From Rhynchopus sp. YZ270_cl-10 (taxonomy: Eukaryota; Euglenozoa; Diplonemea; Diplonemida; Diplonemidae), in assembly GCA_964035575.1 (NCBI GenBank), contig OZ037906.1, forward strand, positions 1,178,001-1,242,000: a stretch of DNA of 64,000 nt. Reading direction: 5' to 3'. A program made the position numbers and the translations under genes. How positions within the stretch are numbered: position 1 is the stretch's first letter; each line of letters starts with the position of its first letter. The notes under the pieces were generated by a model. The model was not told the origin of the DNA. It ran no database searches and saw nothing but the letters and a program-made list of their open reading frames with translations. Below are positions 47,147-56,538 of the stretch, piece after piece.

Positions 47147-48847
47147 ATGGCCCCGTCTCTGTGTTGGGCGTTGTTGCTGTTGCTGCCTCTGTACACGAAG
47201 ACCGCCCACGGTCAGGTGACAGCTGTGCCAGGCACAGGGACGGCGTGCAAGAGCCTGGAGGTCTTCGGGTCCTCTGGCCACATTGCCTCAGCGTCGCCGT
47301 ATGCTAACGGCGAGATTGACTGCTGGAAGATCGAATGCAGCACAGACGTGACCATCACATGGTCGTATTTCGAGACAGAGTCCTGCTGCGACCCCCTGAA
47401 CATCTACACCGAAACGTCCGAGGACACGTACAACCTGGTGAGTACTCTTAAGGGCTCGGCTAGCAGCACAATGACCTTCGCAGGGCCGCTCTTCCTCAAG
47501 TTTACCACCGACAGCTCTGTTGTGAAGTCAGGCTTCTCCGGTAACTTCGTCTGCGCAGCACCACCAACCAGTGCACCCCCAACACCATCGCCACCGACAC
47601 CCGCACCACCGACAGTGGCACCCCCAACTTCGTCACCGCCGACACTCGTGCCACCGACAGCGGTGCCAACTATGCCGCCACCGACATCGTCACCCCCAAC
47701 ATCTGCACCACCGACATCAGCGCCACTGACGTCATCGCCACCTACACCATCGCCACCGACGCCTGCACCACTGACACCGTCCCCACCCACACCGTCCCCA
47801 CCAACCAGCGCACCCCCAACACCTGCACCGCCAACTTCTGCACCACCCACACCAGTCCCAGACACACCTGCACCCACACAGTGCACTGCCCCAGACACGG
47901 CACCCCTCACATGCGAGGCGACAGCGTCACGTGAGTGCGCCTGGCGTGTGGTGCAGTCTGGCCGCCTCCTGGCTGTTGGGTTCTCTGCAGACGGGAGCCG
48001 TGTTGCAACAGGGAGCGACGACGGGGTGCGTGTGTACGACAGCACGACTGGGGTGCAGGTGGCGAAGCTGGCGTGTGCGGACTTTGCGTCATACGACGTG
48101 ACATTTTCGAGCGACGGAGCACGCGTTGCTGTGGGTGGTGCCGGTGGGCGTGTTGTTGTGTGTGACGCTGTGACGGGCGCACTCGAGGTGACGCTGATGG
48201 ACATGCGTGCGGTGGGGAGTGTGCCGGTGCGCCGTGTGCGCTTCACGGCCGACGCACGCTTCCTTGTTGTGAGCGGTGGTGGCAGCGACATGCGCACACG
48301 TGTGTTTGACGTGATGTCCGGTTCGCTGGAGCCGGAGATTGTGATTCACAAGCACGCACGCGAGGTGGCGTTCTCTGCAGACGGGGCGCTGCTGGCCACG
48401 TCGTGGGGCTCGGAGGTGGACGAGGTTGTGACGGTGTGGCGTGTGCGGAACGGTGCCAAGGTGGCGGAGCTGCCGTCGCGCTTTGCACGTGTGACGGCAC
48501 TGTCGTTCTCTGCGTCTGGCGACGAGCTGCTGCGTGGGATGGACGACGGGACGGTGCGTGTGAGCAAGTGGGACGGCGGGGCTGTGGGCGAGGGTGCGGT
48601 GACGGAGCGCCTTGTGCTTGAGACGAAGACGAAGACTGTGTTTGACGCTCGGCACTCGCCAAACGGGGCACTGCTTGCTGCTGTTGGGGAGGGTGAGGTG
48701 ACGGTGTGGCGTGCGGCTGGGAGTGTGGCACACCAGCTCTACGGGCACACGCGTGCAGGGCTCCCGCGTCTCGCGTTCTCACCTGACAGCACACGCCTTG
48801 CCACAGCAAGCCACGACGGCACGCTGCTTCTGTGGGATCTTCTGTAG
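47147..48847 (+). CDS. Secreted CUB-like / WD40 beta-propeller protein
   Basis: Single exon, 566 residues. Signal peptide MAPSLCWALLLLLPLYTKTA with cleavage likely after HG (about residue 22). Residues 34-136 resemble a CUB domain (four Cys, DCWKIEC, CCDPLNIYTET, GPLFLKFTTDSSVVKSGFSG). Residues 137 to about 245 are a run of PPT-type repeats, a likely O-glycosylated stalk. The rest contains about seven WD40-type blades: LLAVGFSADGSRVATGSDDG, FSSDGARVAVGGAGG, FSADGALLATSW, and a canonical last blade LAFSPDSTRLATASHDGTLL ending WDLL. WD40 propellers are nearly always intracellular, so a signal peptide and stalk in front of one is unusual. No membrane anchor. The PPT stalk resembles the linker in the next gene. 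Confidence 0.85.
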   Translation: MAPSLCWALLLLLPLYTKTAHGQVTAVPGTGTACKSLEVFGSSGHIASASPYANGEIDCWKIECSTDVTITWSYFETESCCDPLNIYTETSEDTYNLVSTLKGSASSTMTFAGPLFLKFTTDSSVVKSGFSGNFVCAAPPTSAPPTPSPPTPAPPTVAPPTSSPPTLVPPTAVPTMPPPTSSPPTSAPPTSAPLTSSPPTPSPPTPAPLTPSPPTPSPPTSAPPTPAPPTSAPPTPVPDTPAPTQCTAPDTAPLTCEATASRECAWRVVQSGRLLAVGFSADGSRVATGSDDGVRVYDSTTGVQVAKLACADFASYDVTFSSDGARVAVGGAGGRVVVCDAVTGALEVTLMDMRAVGSVPVRRVRFTADARFLVVSGGGSDMRTRVFDVMSGSLEPEIVIHKHAREVAFSADGALLATSWGSEVDEVVTVWRVRNGAKVAELPSRFARVTALSFSASGDELLRGMDDGTVRVSKWDGGAVGEGAVTERLVLETKTKTVFDARHSPNGALLAAVGEGEVTVWRAAGSVAHQLYGHTRAGLPRLAFSPDSTRLATASHDGTLLLWDLL

Positions 48848-51384
48848 GTCTCTGCAGAGGAAGACGACAGTTGGTAGGTGTCCGTGTGAGACTGTGCGTG
48901 GGCACTGACGCCCACCCGCAGGCTCGGTTGACAATTACAACTCTTCTCCCATTGTTACGCAAGGACCATCCATCGCAGACCATTCATGTTCTAGATTGTT
49001 ATAGTTTGTTTTTTTTTTTTTGTTTCTGTTTTATGTTGACCACCTTCCCTGCTTTTGCGTACATCTTCTGATGAATATACGGGGCATGTGCACCTGTTGT
49101 CACCTGAAGTGTGCAGCGACGCATTTTTTGCATTTATTTTTGAAAAGGACTTTGTACCCGTCGGGTGCATTCGTCTCTCGAAAAGGAAAACGGGAGAAGT
49201 GTTATGTTTTTTTTTTCTTTTTCTATTCGCTTTTTCAGCGAAAGTCTGGCCCATCTGCTCAAAGCCTAACCCACTGAGATGTAATAATCTCATTCGGTTA
49301 CCACAAACAGGAACGAATAAACGTTTGTACGTGCTAATGCTGTGCACCCGACCCAACTGCTTGGCATTCCCGACAGTACGGCGCCTTCACACCGACACAT
49401 GCATTTTGTTTCATTCTTTTTATGTTTGTGTATGACCGTGGAGCGATACGACCAGATTATTTTTTTTTGTCCTAATTTATGTACATATTTTTGTTGTTAA
49501 TTTGTGAGACTGTGTGTGTATATGTTCCTTTCTTATTGTGTGATTGATTGTCCGGGATGACTGGTCAACGCAAATACGCATGCGAAACGTGCTGGATTTC
49601 AATTTTTGAAGATGTGCTAAGCACTGTAAGGCTTGACACCATCTTACCAAAAAAAGTGTTGAATGCGCGAGACGCGGTGCAGTCTGCCAAACAAAGCGCA
49701 AAGAGTAACGAACACATTACATACCACAGTCACTATTTGATATGCTTTTTTCTTGTATTTTCTTCATCGCTTCCTTCCCCTCCATGCGGGGGGGTGGGTA
49801 TCTTCTCTTTTGCATGTATACTCCCACGAGACACATTCATCTTACAATTTCTTGTTTCCAACGTCTTTCGTCCAAGATTATTTCTTGATTTTTATTGCGA
49901 CAGCCTTTTGTAAGGCCCCTAATTTCTTATTTAACATCGTCTTGTTTTTGTGTGTTTTGTTTTAGTCGTATTGTCGACTTTCTTGTTAATATCCTTCGAA
50001 TAAAAAAAGATTTAAAAAAAAAGTTCAATAATCCGTCTTGAGTGCGCCATGGCCAGAGTTGAGGCTCTCTGGGTGTTTGAGATGTCTATCCCACAGCACG
50101 AAAAGGCATATTCATTGTCCTCGAGACGGATTATTTATGTAAAGGAAAATGGTATTTTTGTTTTGTTTTTTGTTTTGCTATCGGTGAGGAGCGATACACC
50201 ACACACTTCTCTCAAAGGGGGAGGATGTGTGTACGTCGCTCCTCCGATGGTCGTCTTTTGTTAGTTCTGTGTCTTTAGATTTGAAAAAAAAACAGGAGAG
50301 AAATACCTTTTTTTACGCACCGCGATGATTCGGCAGAAATTTCTGCTGCAAAACAGTCATCTGATTGTATTCACCCTTCAGACGAGGGTGGACGACCTTC
50401 AAGATGAAGTTATCTGCACTTCTAGCTTATTTTTTTTTGGAAAAGGGTGGCAACGTTTGAGGTGTTTGCATCTTTTTCACAAAAAAAACAAATCCTTTTT
50501 TAAAAAACACTCTGTCCTGAATAATTTATCTATTGACTTTGAACCATTAACATTACGATCCATCAGGGTCCATCCCTCACGCAAACATTCCCCTTCTCCC
50601 CCTCCACCTTTATGGCAATAAAATAAACAGAACGACGTCCATGCGTCAGTTCTGTCCATTTTTGTTTTTCGCCTCCCCCTTTTTAAAGATGTATGTGTTC
50701 GAAAGAGCATATTTATCTTTATCGTTTACCGTTTTGAATTGCATTTTTCAAAATTTCAAACAATCTGAAAAAAAAACACCCCCCTATGTTTTCCCTGCAA
50801 CCTCTATCATATCACACCGATCCACTTTCCACGTCTTCTCCTATTCCCATCCCACCTCTGCACCGACCTTTTTGACAAGGGTGTCCAGAGATTTGCCCCC
50901 GCAAAGGGTCTCCTTGGGAGGGAGTCCTTCACCCTCCCGACTAGACCCCCCCTTCCTCGAGACTTCCTCCACCCTCTACGTCCTCTTCTTCGCGGATCTC
51001 CCACCCCCGGGGTGCAACCCGGACCGCACAACACGGGACAACACCGTGCTTGAACCCCGCCGATAACCTAGCGATGCAGCCTGCAACAGATTCGCGGTGA
51101 GGTTAGGTGTCTGGCCGTTCTCTTCCCGGGGTCATACAGCATATTTTTTTTGACATCACAAAACCTCCTTTGGCACAAAATATACCCCAAATGTGGCCCC
51201 TGTCAGATATCACCCAGATTTCATTATCTGGCTTCCCACCACCTGACCAGATCCGGAAGTATCTCCTTTCCCTTCCCTTCCCTCCCCCTAACACTCTCAT
51301 AGGTGCTATTGAAGGGCCAAACACGTGCCCCACGTACCTCTACCTGATATCACACACCCCCACTCCCCCACTCCCCACTCCACT
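48848..51384 (+). other. Intergenic gap, mostly featureless
   Basis: 2.5 kb of T-rich DNA without a supportable gene. Weak Rep-A tails lie at 49610-49648 (GTGCTAAGCACTGTAAGGCT) and about 49806-49860. A 60-bp inverted repeat occurs at 50181-50242 (GGAGCGATACACCACACAC against GTGTGTACGTCGCTCC). CTCATAG (AG at 51301-51302) may serve as acceptor for the next gene, with an 82-nt leader. Confidence 0.45.
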
Positions 51385-54300
51385 ATGGATGAAGAGGTGA
51401 GGAACGAAATGGAGCAGCTTGACACAGAGCTTGATGATCCGGATCTGGACGAATTCCGGTCGAAGCCGGAGGGGCGGCGGTGGGGGCGGATCATTGCAGC
51501 GCTGGTGGGGGTTGCTGTGGTGGCGTTTGTTGTGGTGTGGGTGGCGCATATGGTTTCCAGCAAGGAGAACAACGACAACACCAGCACCGCGACCACGTCC
51601 GCACCAAACACATGGAACACATGGACACCACCTACCACATCGCCGGAAACGGATCCACCGACGTCTCATTCTCCGACACCCTCGCCACCGACTGATGCAC
51701 CATCCACCGTATCCCCCCCTACCGACCCTCCCGCAACCGATCCACCAGCAACCCCTTCCCCACCTACCCCGGCACCTCCAACAGACGCCCCTCCGACTCC
51801 TTCACCCCCTACTCCTGCTCCGCCAACGGAGGCTCCGCCCACAGAGGCGCCACCGTTGATCGAAGAGATGAGGTTGGTGGGTGGGGTGGCGGCCAATGAA
51901 GGGCGCATTGAGGTCAAGCATGAAGGGGTCTGGGGAACGGTCTGCAGCGACCGATGGAATCAAAGGGCGGCGCGTGTGGTGTGCCGTCAGATGGGGTATG
52001 CTGGGGCAACTGCTGCACCGCATAGGGCTTACTTTGGGGCAGGGTCGGGGCCGATTCATCTGGATGATGTAGAATGTAGAGGTGACGAGGAGACGTTAGC
52101 GCAGTGCCGGCATAAAGCGGCAGGTGACCATGATTGCACTCATGCGCAAGATGCTGGGGTGATATGCACACCAAGCCACGCAGAAGCTGCCTGTATCTGT
52201 CCATTCGCTCCACTGCAGTTTTCGATTGATGTAGTCAGTTATGTCGCAATGTGTAGCTTCGCAAACGCAACCCTCGAATTGACAATGGAAAAGCTTGATG
52301 ATGGGCACTTCGAAAACGATCCGATCCATACGATTGTGTTAGCCACAGCGCACCATAGTGATGTGCGCCCAGGGGATGTCTTCCATTTTAATTTGCCATC
52401 CGGCTTTAAATCGTATTACGGAAACCGTGGGGTTTTTGTGAATTTTGTTGTTGCGGAGACGAAGGACAGTTTTGGTGTAGCGTTGGCTGGCGAAGGGGAT
52501 TTGATGTGCAATGTGGCGGTACCTGAGGGGGCCTTTATGGGGGAAGGGAGCGGGAAGTACGTTGGGGTGTTGGAAGGGTCGGTGCAGACGTTGCTGTTTT
52601 CTGTGCTGGCGGAGAGGCATTGGGTGTTCGATGATGCAGCCCGCTTTCCGCCTTTCACCGGCAGCGTTGTCGTCCTGCAGCGTGAAGTGCCCGCTACACC
52701 CATCCCACCACCACCCACCCCCGCCCCTACTCTCCCACCTCACTGCGAAGGCGCGATCTACATCGAAAATGCTTATCTCCACACCTACGCCATGGGTGAT
52801 GAAATGTGGTTTACAGAAGCAGAAGCGTTGGCACGCTGCAAAGAATACAACTGGGCGTGCAAAGGGTACACCTGCACCTCGAGGAATCGGTGCAATTTGA
52901 GGGAGACGGCGAAGTTTACTGTGAGCCCTTCGGGGGAGTTTTCGTGTCTCATGAATGACATAGAGGAGTTGGCGAAGAACAAACCAGAGAGCTGTGTGAA
53001 GTGGCGTGGACGGTCCTGCTCAGGGGGGCGGACCGCGCAGAATGATGCAGAGTGCGATGCGCCGATCCCTGCAGATGGAGCAGGGTGGTGTCAGTGTGGG
53101 CTGCGCTTTTTGAAGCTTGACTGCAGAAGCGATGCAGCGTCGTACGGTACCTGCACGCAGCTCTGCACCAACGTTACCTTCGACGAATGCATACATGACA
53201 ACCCATGCGGCGACAGCGTCTGCCATGACGTGGACACGTCACCTCTCGATCTGCACAACGTACGCTGCTCCTGTGCGTACGGCAACCTTGACAACATGAA
53301 CTCCGCACCAAACTGCTCAGATGCATACATGGCAGTGGATATAGACCAGGGCTGTCCGCTCACAGTCTTCCCTATAGACACTGCTGCAGAGTGTCTCACA
53401 GCAGCAAAATACTTCGATTCCGCGAACGAAGACAGTAATATGACCGAGGTGGTGGATGCACCGAGTGGTGGCTGTGCAGTGCAGCGCAACAGCGTCGTGT
53501 ACACCCCTGCGGTGTATCCGCAGGAGGCGGATGGGCAGGAGGTGCAGAATGTGTCAAATGGGTCGTACCTGGTGTGCACCGAGAACAGACAGAAGGGTGG
53601 CTTTACGCCCCCTCCGGACGACTATTCAGACAGTTCCGAGGGCATGCAGGGGGCGGTGCTTGGCCTCATCAACCGTACTCTTGGTGCAGACACTGCAGAC
53701 AGATTCGAGGTCCGCATCACGAAGGACTCACAGCGCTCTGCATGCTCGGTCGACATCTCAGAAAACCAGACGGTTGTCATCACAGCCAACTCTGGCCTCT
53801 CTGCCGCACGCTGTTTCTACTCGATTCTCGAACGCCACAACATGTCCGTCGCCTGGGGGCGCGACCGTACTGGGTACACAGTGGACAGCGAGCACACATT
53901 CACCCCATCCTCCTACTCGCTGCAGACGCGCGTCGCCTACCGGTATGCGTACAACACCTGCACGTTCAGCTACACCATGGCGTGGTGGGATTGGGAACGG
54001 TGGTCGCAGGAGATCGACTGGCTTGCCCTGCGTGGGGTGAACCTGCCGCTTGCCTTTGTCGGGCAGGAGTACGTTTGGAAGAAGCTGTACACAGAGTTCA
54101 ACGTCTCGGAGGAGGACATATGGGAGCACTTCACAGGCGTCGCCTTCCTTGCCTGGGGGCGCATGGGGAACGTGGAAGGGTGGGGTGGGCCTCTTACCGA
54201 TGAATACCTTGTCTCGCGCCATGAGCTGCAGAAGCAGATCCTTGCCCGCATGCGCTCCTTTGGAATGACCCCGGTGTTGCCTGCGTTTGCGGGGCACGTT

Positions 54301-55761
54301 CCGAATGGACTTCAGAAGCTGCACCCCACTGAGCAATACACACGTTCACAGTCGTGGAACGGCTTTCCAAGCACAACGCTTTTGCAGCCTACGTCGCCCC
54401 TCTTTAAGTCGATAGGGACACGCTTTATTGAGTTGCAAAAGGAAAGCTACGGTGGTCTCTCGCACTTCTACAACGGCGACACCTTCAACGAGATGGACCC
54501 CGAGCAGAGCGGTGCAGACTACCTTGCTGCCTCAGGGCGTGCCGTGGTGGATGCTATCCACGGCGGCGACGCGCACGGCAAATGGCTTGTCCAGGGGTGG
54601 ACCTTCACCCTCGGGTGGTGGTCACCCAACGCCTACGAAAGGGTCGGGCACTATCTTGGAGGTGTTTCAGAAAAGGACGTCCTCGTGCTCGACCTCTCGT
54701 CAGAGACCCGCCCGCTGTACGGTCTCACCAATGACTACTTCCGCCACTCATTCGTGTGGTGTCTTCTCCACAACTTCGGCGGCCGTCCCGGCACCTACGG
54801 CAACGCGAAGAAGATCCTGACCGGCGGGCTTGAACAGATGTTCAGCCCCAGCTCGACCGCGATCGGTGCTGGCATCACGATGGAGGCAAGCGGGCAGAAC
54901 CCTATTGTGTACGACCTCGCGTTTGACCTGTCGTGGGAGGGCATCGATCTGGACAGTGCTGCAGATTTGTATGATTGGGAGCGGCGCTGGGTGGGGGCAC
55001 GGTACGGCTTTGGACACGGCAGCGACGCTGAGGGGAAGGTGCACGCTGCGTGGGCTGTCTTTACTACCACAGTGTATGAGTACGACAACGACCCGGGGAC
55101 TGGCAAATGGGCGATTTTCAGCGAGCCGAGTGTGCATCGTACCTGCGAATGCCACTTCTGCCATCCAGGCGACAGCGTCTTCTCTGCGTGGTCCACCTTC
55201 TTGGACGCCGCAGACGACGTGACAGTGTCCGCAACAGAGACGTACAAACGCGACCTTGCGCAGTTCACCGCATTCGTGGTGCACTCCAAGGCCTGCCTCG
55301 TGCTCAACGCACTCTCCGCCACCAACCAAGTCACGCAACGGATTGCCGCACTCAAGGAGCTAGAAGACGTCATGACCCTCCTCGATGCGGTGTTTGATAC
55401 TGACGTGAACACGCAGCTTGCGTGCTGGGTGCATGACGCAAAGAAGTGGGGTGCGAGCGAAGAGGAGACACACCGTGTTGTGACAGGCGCGCTTGCTCAG
55501 GTTACAGTGTGGACGCCCTACGAGAAGCTGAATGACTATGCAAAGAAAGGCTGGTCGGGCCTCACCCGAGACTACTACATCCCCCGCTGGCGTCTGCTCC
55601 GTGAGTCCCTCGAGAACAACACGATCAGCACCGTACGTGCCTTCGAGAAGACATGGTACAAAGAGTTCAACTACACAGACTACATCTGCGAGCCACGTGG
55701 CGACATAGTAGCTCTCGCACACCAAGTCAAGAGTGCCTACTGGGGTGACCTCTCAGAGTAG
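51385..55761 (+). CDS. NAGLU: Membrane-anchored alpha-N-acetylglucosaminidase (GH89) with SRCR domain
   Basis: Single exon, 1458 residues. Residues 1-33 are acidic and cytosolic; about 34-57 form one membrane helix (IIAALVGVAVVAFVVVWVAH), giving a type II topology. A PPT-rich stalk follows to about 155, then an SRCR domain at about 162-260 (MRLVGGVAANEGRIEVKHEG through HDCTHAQDAGVICT). A Cys-containing middle region includes a PAN/apple-like stretch from about 453 (WFTEAEALARCKEYNWACKG) and EGF-like Cys clusters. From about 750 on the sequence follows GH89: YTMAWWDWERWSQEIDWLAL, FLAWGRMGN, RSFGMTPVLPAFAGHVP, GDTFNEM with Glu at about 1036 and GITMEASGQN with Glu at about 1167. These match the two catalytic glutamates of human NAGLU in context and spacing (131 versus 130). 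Human NAGLU is lysosomal, soluble and about 743 residues. Here the added modules suggest a surface or endosomal ectoenzyme acting on terminal alpha-GlcNAc. Confidence 0.93.
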   Translation: MDEEVRNEMEQLDTELDDPDLDEFRSKPEGRRWGRIIAALVGVAVVAFVVVWVAHMVSSKENNDNTSTATTSAPNTWNTWTPPTTSPETDPPTSHSPTPSPPTDAPSTVSPPTDPPATDPPATPSPPTPAPPTDAPPTPSPPTPAPPTEAPPTEAPPLIEEMRLVGGVAANEGRIEVKHEGVWGTVCSDRWNQRAARVVCRQMGYAGATAAPHRAYFGAGSGPIHLDDVECRGDEETLAQCRHKAAGDHDCTHAQDAGVICTPSHAEAACICPFAPLQFSIDVVSYVAMCSFANATLELTMEKLDDGHFENDPIHTIVLATAHHSDVRPGDVFHFNLPSGFKSYYGNRGVFVNFVVAETKDSFGVALAGEGDLMCNVAVPEGAFMGEGSGKYVGVLEGSVQTLLFSVLAERHWVFDDAARFPPFTGSVVVLQREVPATPIPPPPTPAPTLPPHCEGAIYIENAYLHTYAMGDEMWFTEAEALARCKEYNWACKGYTCTSRNRCNLRETAKFTVSPSGEFSCLMNDIEELAKNKPESCVKWRGRSCSGGRTAQNDAECDAPIPADGAGWCQCGLRFLKLDCRSDAASYGTCTQLCTNVTFDECIHDNPCGDSVCHDVDTSPLDLHNVRCSCAYGNLDNMNSAPNCSDAYMAVDIDQGCPLTVFPIDTAAECLTAAKYFDSANEDSNMTEVVDAPSGGCAVQRNSVVYTPAVYPQEADGQEVQNVSNGSYLVCTENRQKGGFTPPPDDYSDSSEGMQGAVLGLINRTLGADTADRFEVRITKDSQRSACSVDISENQTVVITANSGLSAARCFYSILERHNMSVAWGRDRTGYTVDSEHTFTPSSYSLQTRVAYRYAYNTCTFSYTMAWWDWERWSQEIDWLALRGVNLPLAFVGQEYVWKKLYTEFNVSEEDIWEHFTGVAFLAWGRMGNVEGWGGPLTDEYLVSRHELQKQILARMRSFGMTPVLPAFAGHVPNGLQKLHPTEQYTRSQSWNGFPSTTLLQPTSPLFKSIGTRFIELQKESYGGLSHFYNGDTFNEMDPEQSGADYLAASGRAVVDAIHGGDAHGKWLVQGWTFTLGWWSPNAYERVGHYLGGVSEKDVLVLDLSSETRPLYGLTNDYFRHSFVWCLLHNFGGRPGTYGNAKKILTGGLEQMFSPSSTAIGAGITMEASGQNPIVYDLAFDLSWEGIDLDSAADLYDWERRWVGARYGFGHGSDAEGKVHAAWAVFTTTVYEYDNDPGTGKWAIFSEPSVHRTCECHFCHPGDSVFSAWSTFLDAADDVTVSATETYKRDLAQFTAFVVHSKACLVLNALSATNQVTQRIAALKELEDVMTLLDAVFDTDVNTQLACWVHDAKKWGASEEETHRVVTGALAQVTVWTPYEKLNDYAKKGWSGLTRDYYIPRWRLLRESLENNTISTVRAFEKTWYKEFNYTDYICEPRGDIVALAHQVKSAYWGDLSE

Positions 55762-56538
55762 AGAGCAAATATGTGGGCAGGAGGGGGGGCGGGGGCGGAG
55801 GGGAACAAGAGTGGTTTACGTTATGTTTTTGTGACGAACCCAAAGAGGTTAGGGGTCATTTCAAGGTTGTTTTTGCCAAAAAAAGATTTTTTGTTTCCAG
55901 TACAATAGCCTTCGGGCAAACACAGAGAACACCCCCACCACCTCGGTGGGGCGATTGTCGAGAGAACAACAAAGTATAGTGGAGTTCATCCTCGGGTGTC
56001 TACACTAATACAACCAAGTTTTCAAAAAAGAAAAAAGGGTGTGATGTGACGATTTTTTGTGATTTTTTGTGTGTTGCGCGGAGAGGTACATTCGTCCGTT
56101 CAAGGCTTTTTGTTCCCTGGTTGTGGAACCCTGGAAGCCACTAGGGTGAACATACAGGTGGTTCAGTGCCAATCACGTAAGAGAGGTGCCTCTTCGCAAA
56201 CCGAACAGCTCCTAAGACGGAACCCGTGTTTTTTGCAAAGAAATAAAAAAGAAAAAATGTGATCTGTCATCCGTGGGCATCAGAGGCCCTACTTTTATTT
56301 TTATTTTTATTTTTGGTAAAAAAAACGTGTTCTGCGAGACGATGCGTCATCGTTTTCTCAATGCATATTACTTTTGTGAGCAAAAAATAAAGTCAAACCC
56401 AATTATTTACTCTGATCAACCATCCCTTCAAGTTGCCCTCGAGAAGCTGTTGAGAGTGTTATTTTATACTGTCGACTTCTTCCTCTTCTTCCCCCCCTCT
56501 CTGCACCCTATCCATCCATAGGCACCTTCTACACGACA
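55762..56538 (+). other. Spacer with a Rep-D copy
   Basis: Rep-D at 55976-56030 (TAGTGGAGTTCATCCTCGGG...CACTAATACAACCAAGTTTTC). The tract before SPT16 is CT-rich and ends in CATCCATAG (AG at 56520-56521), 17 nt before the ATG. Confidence 0.6.
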
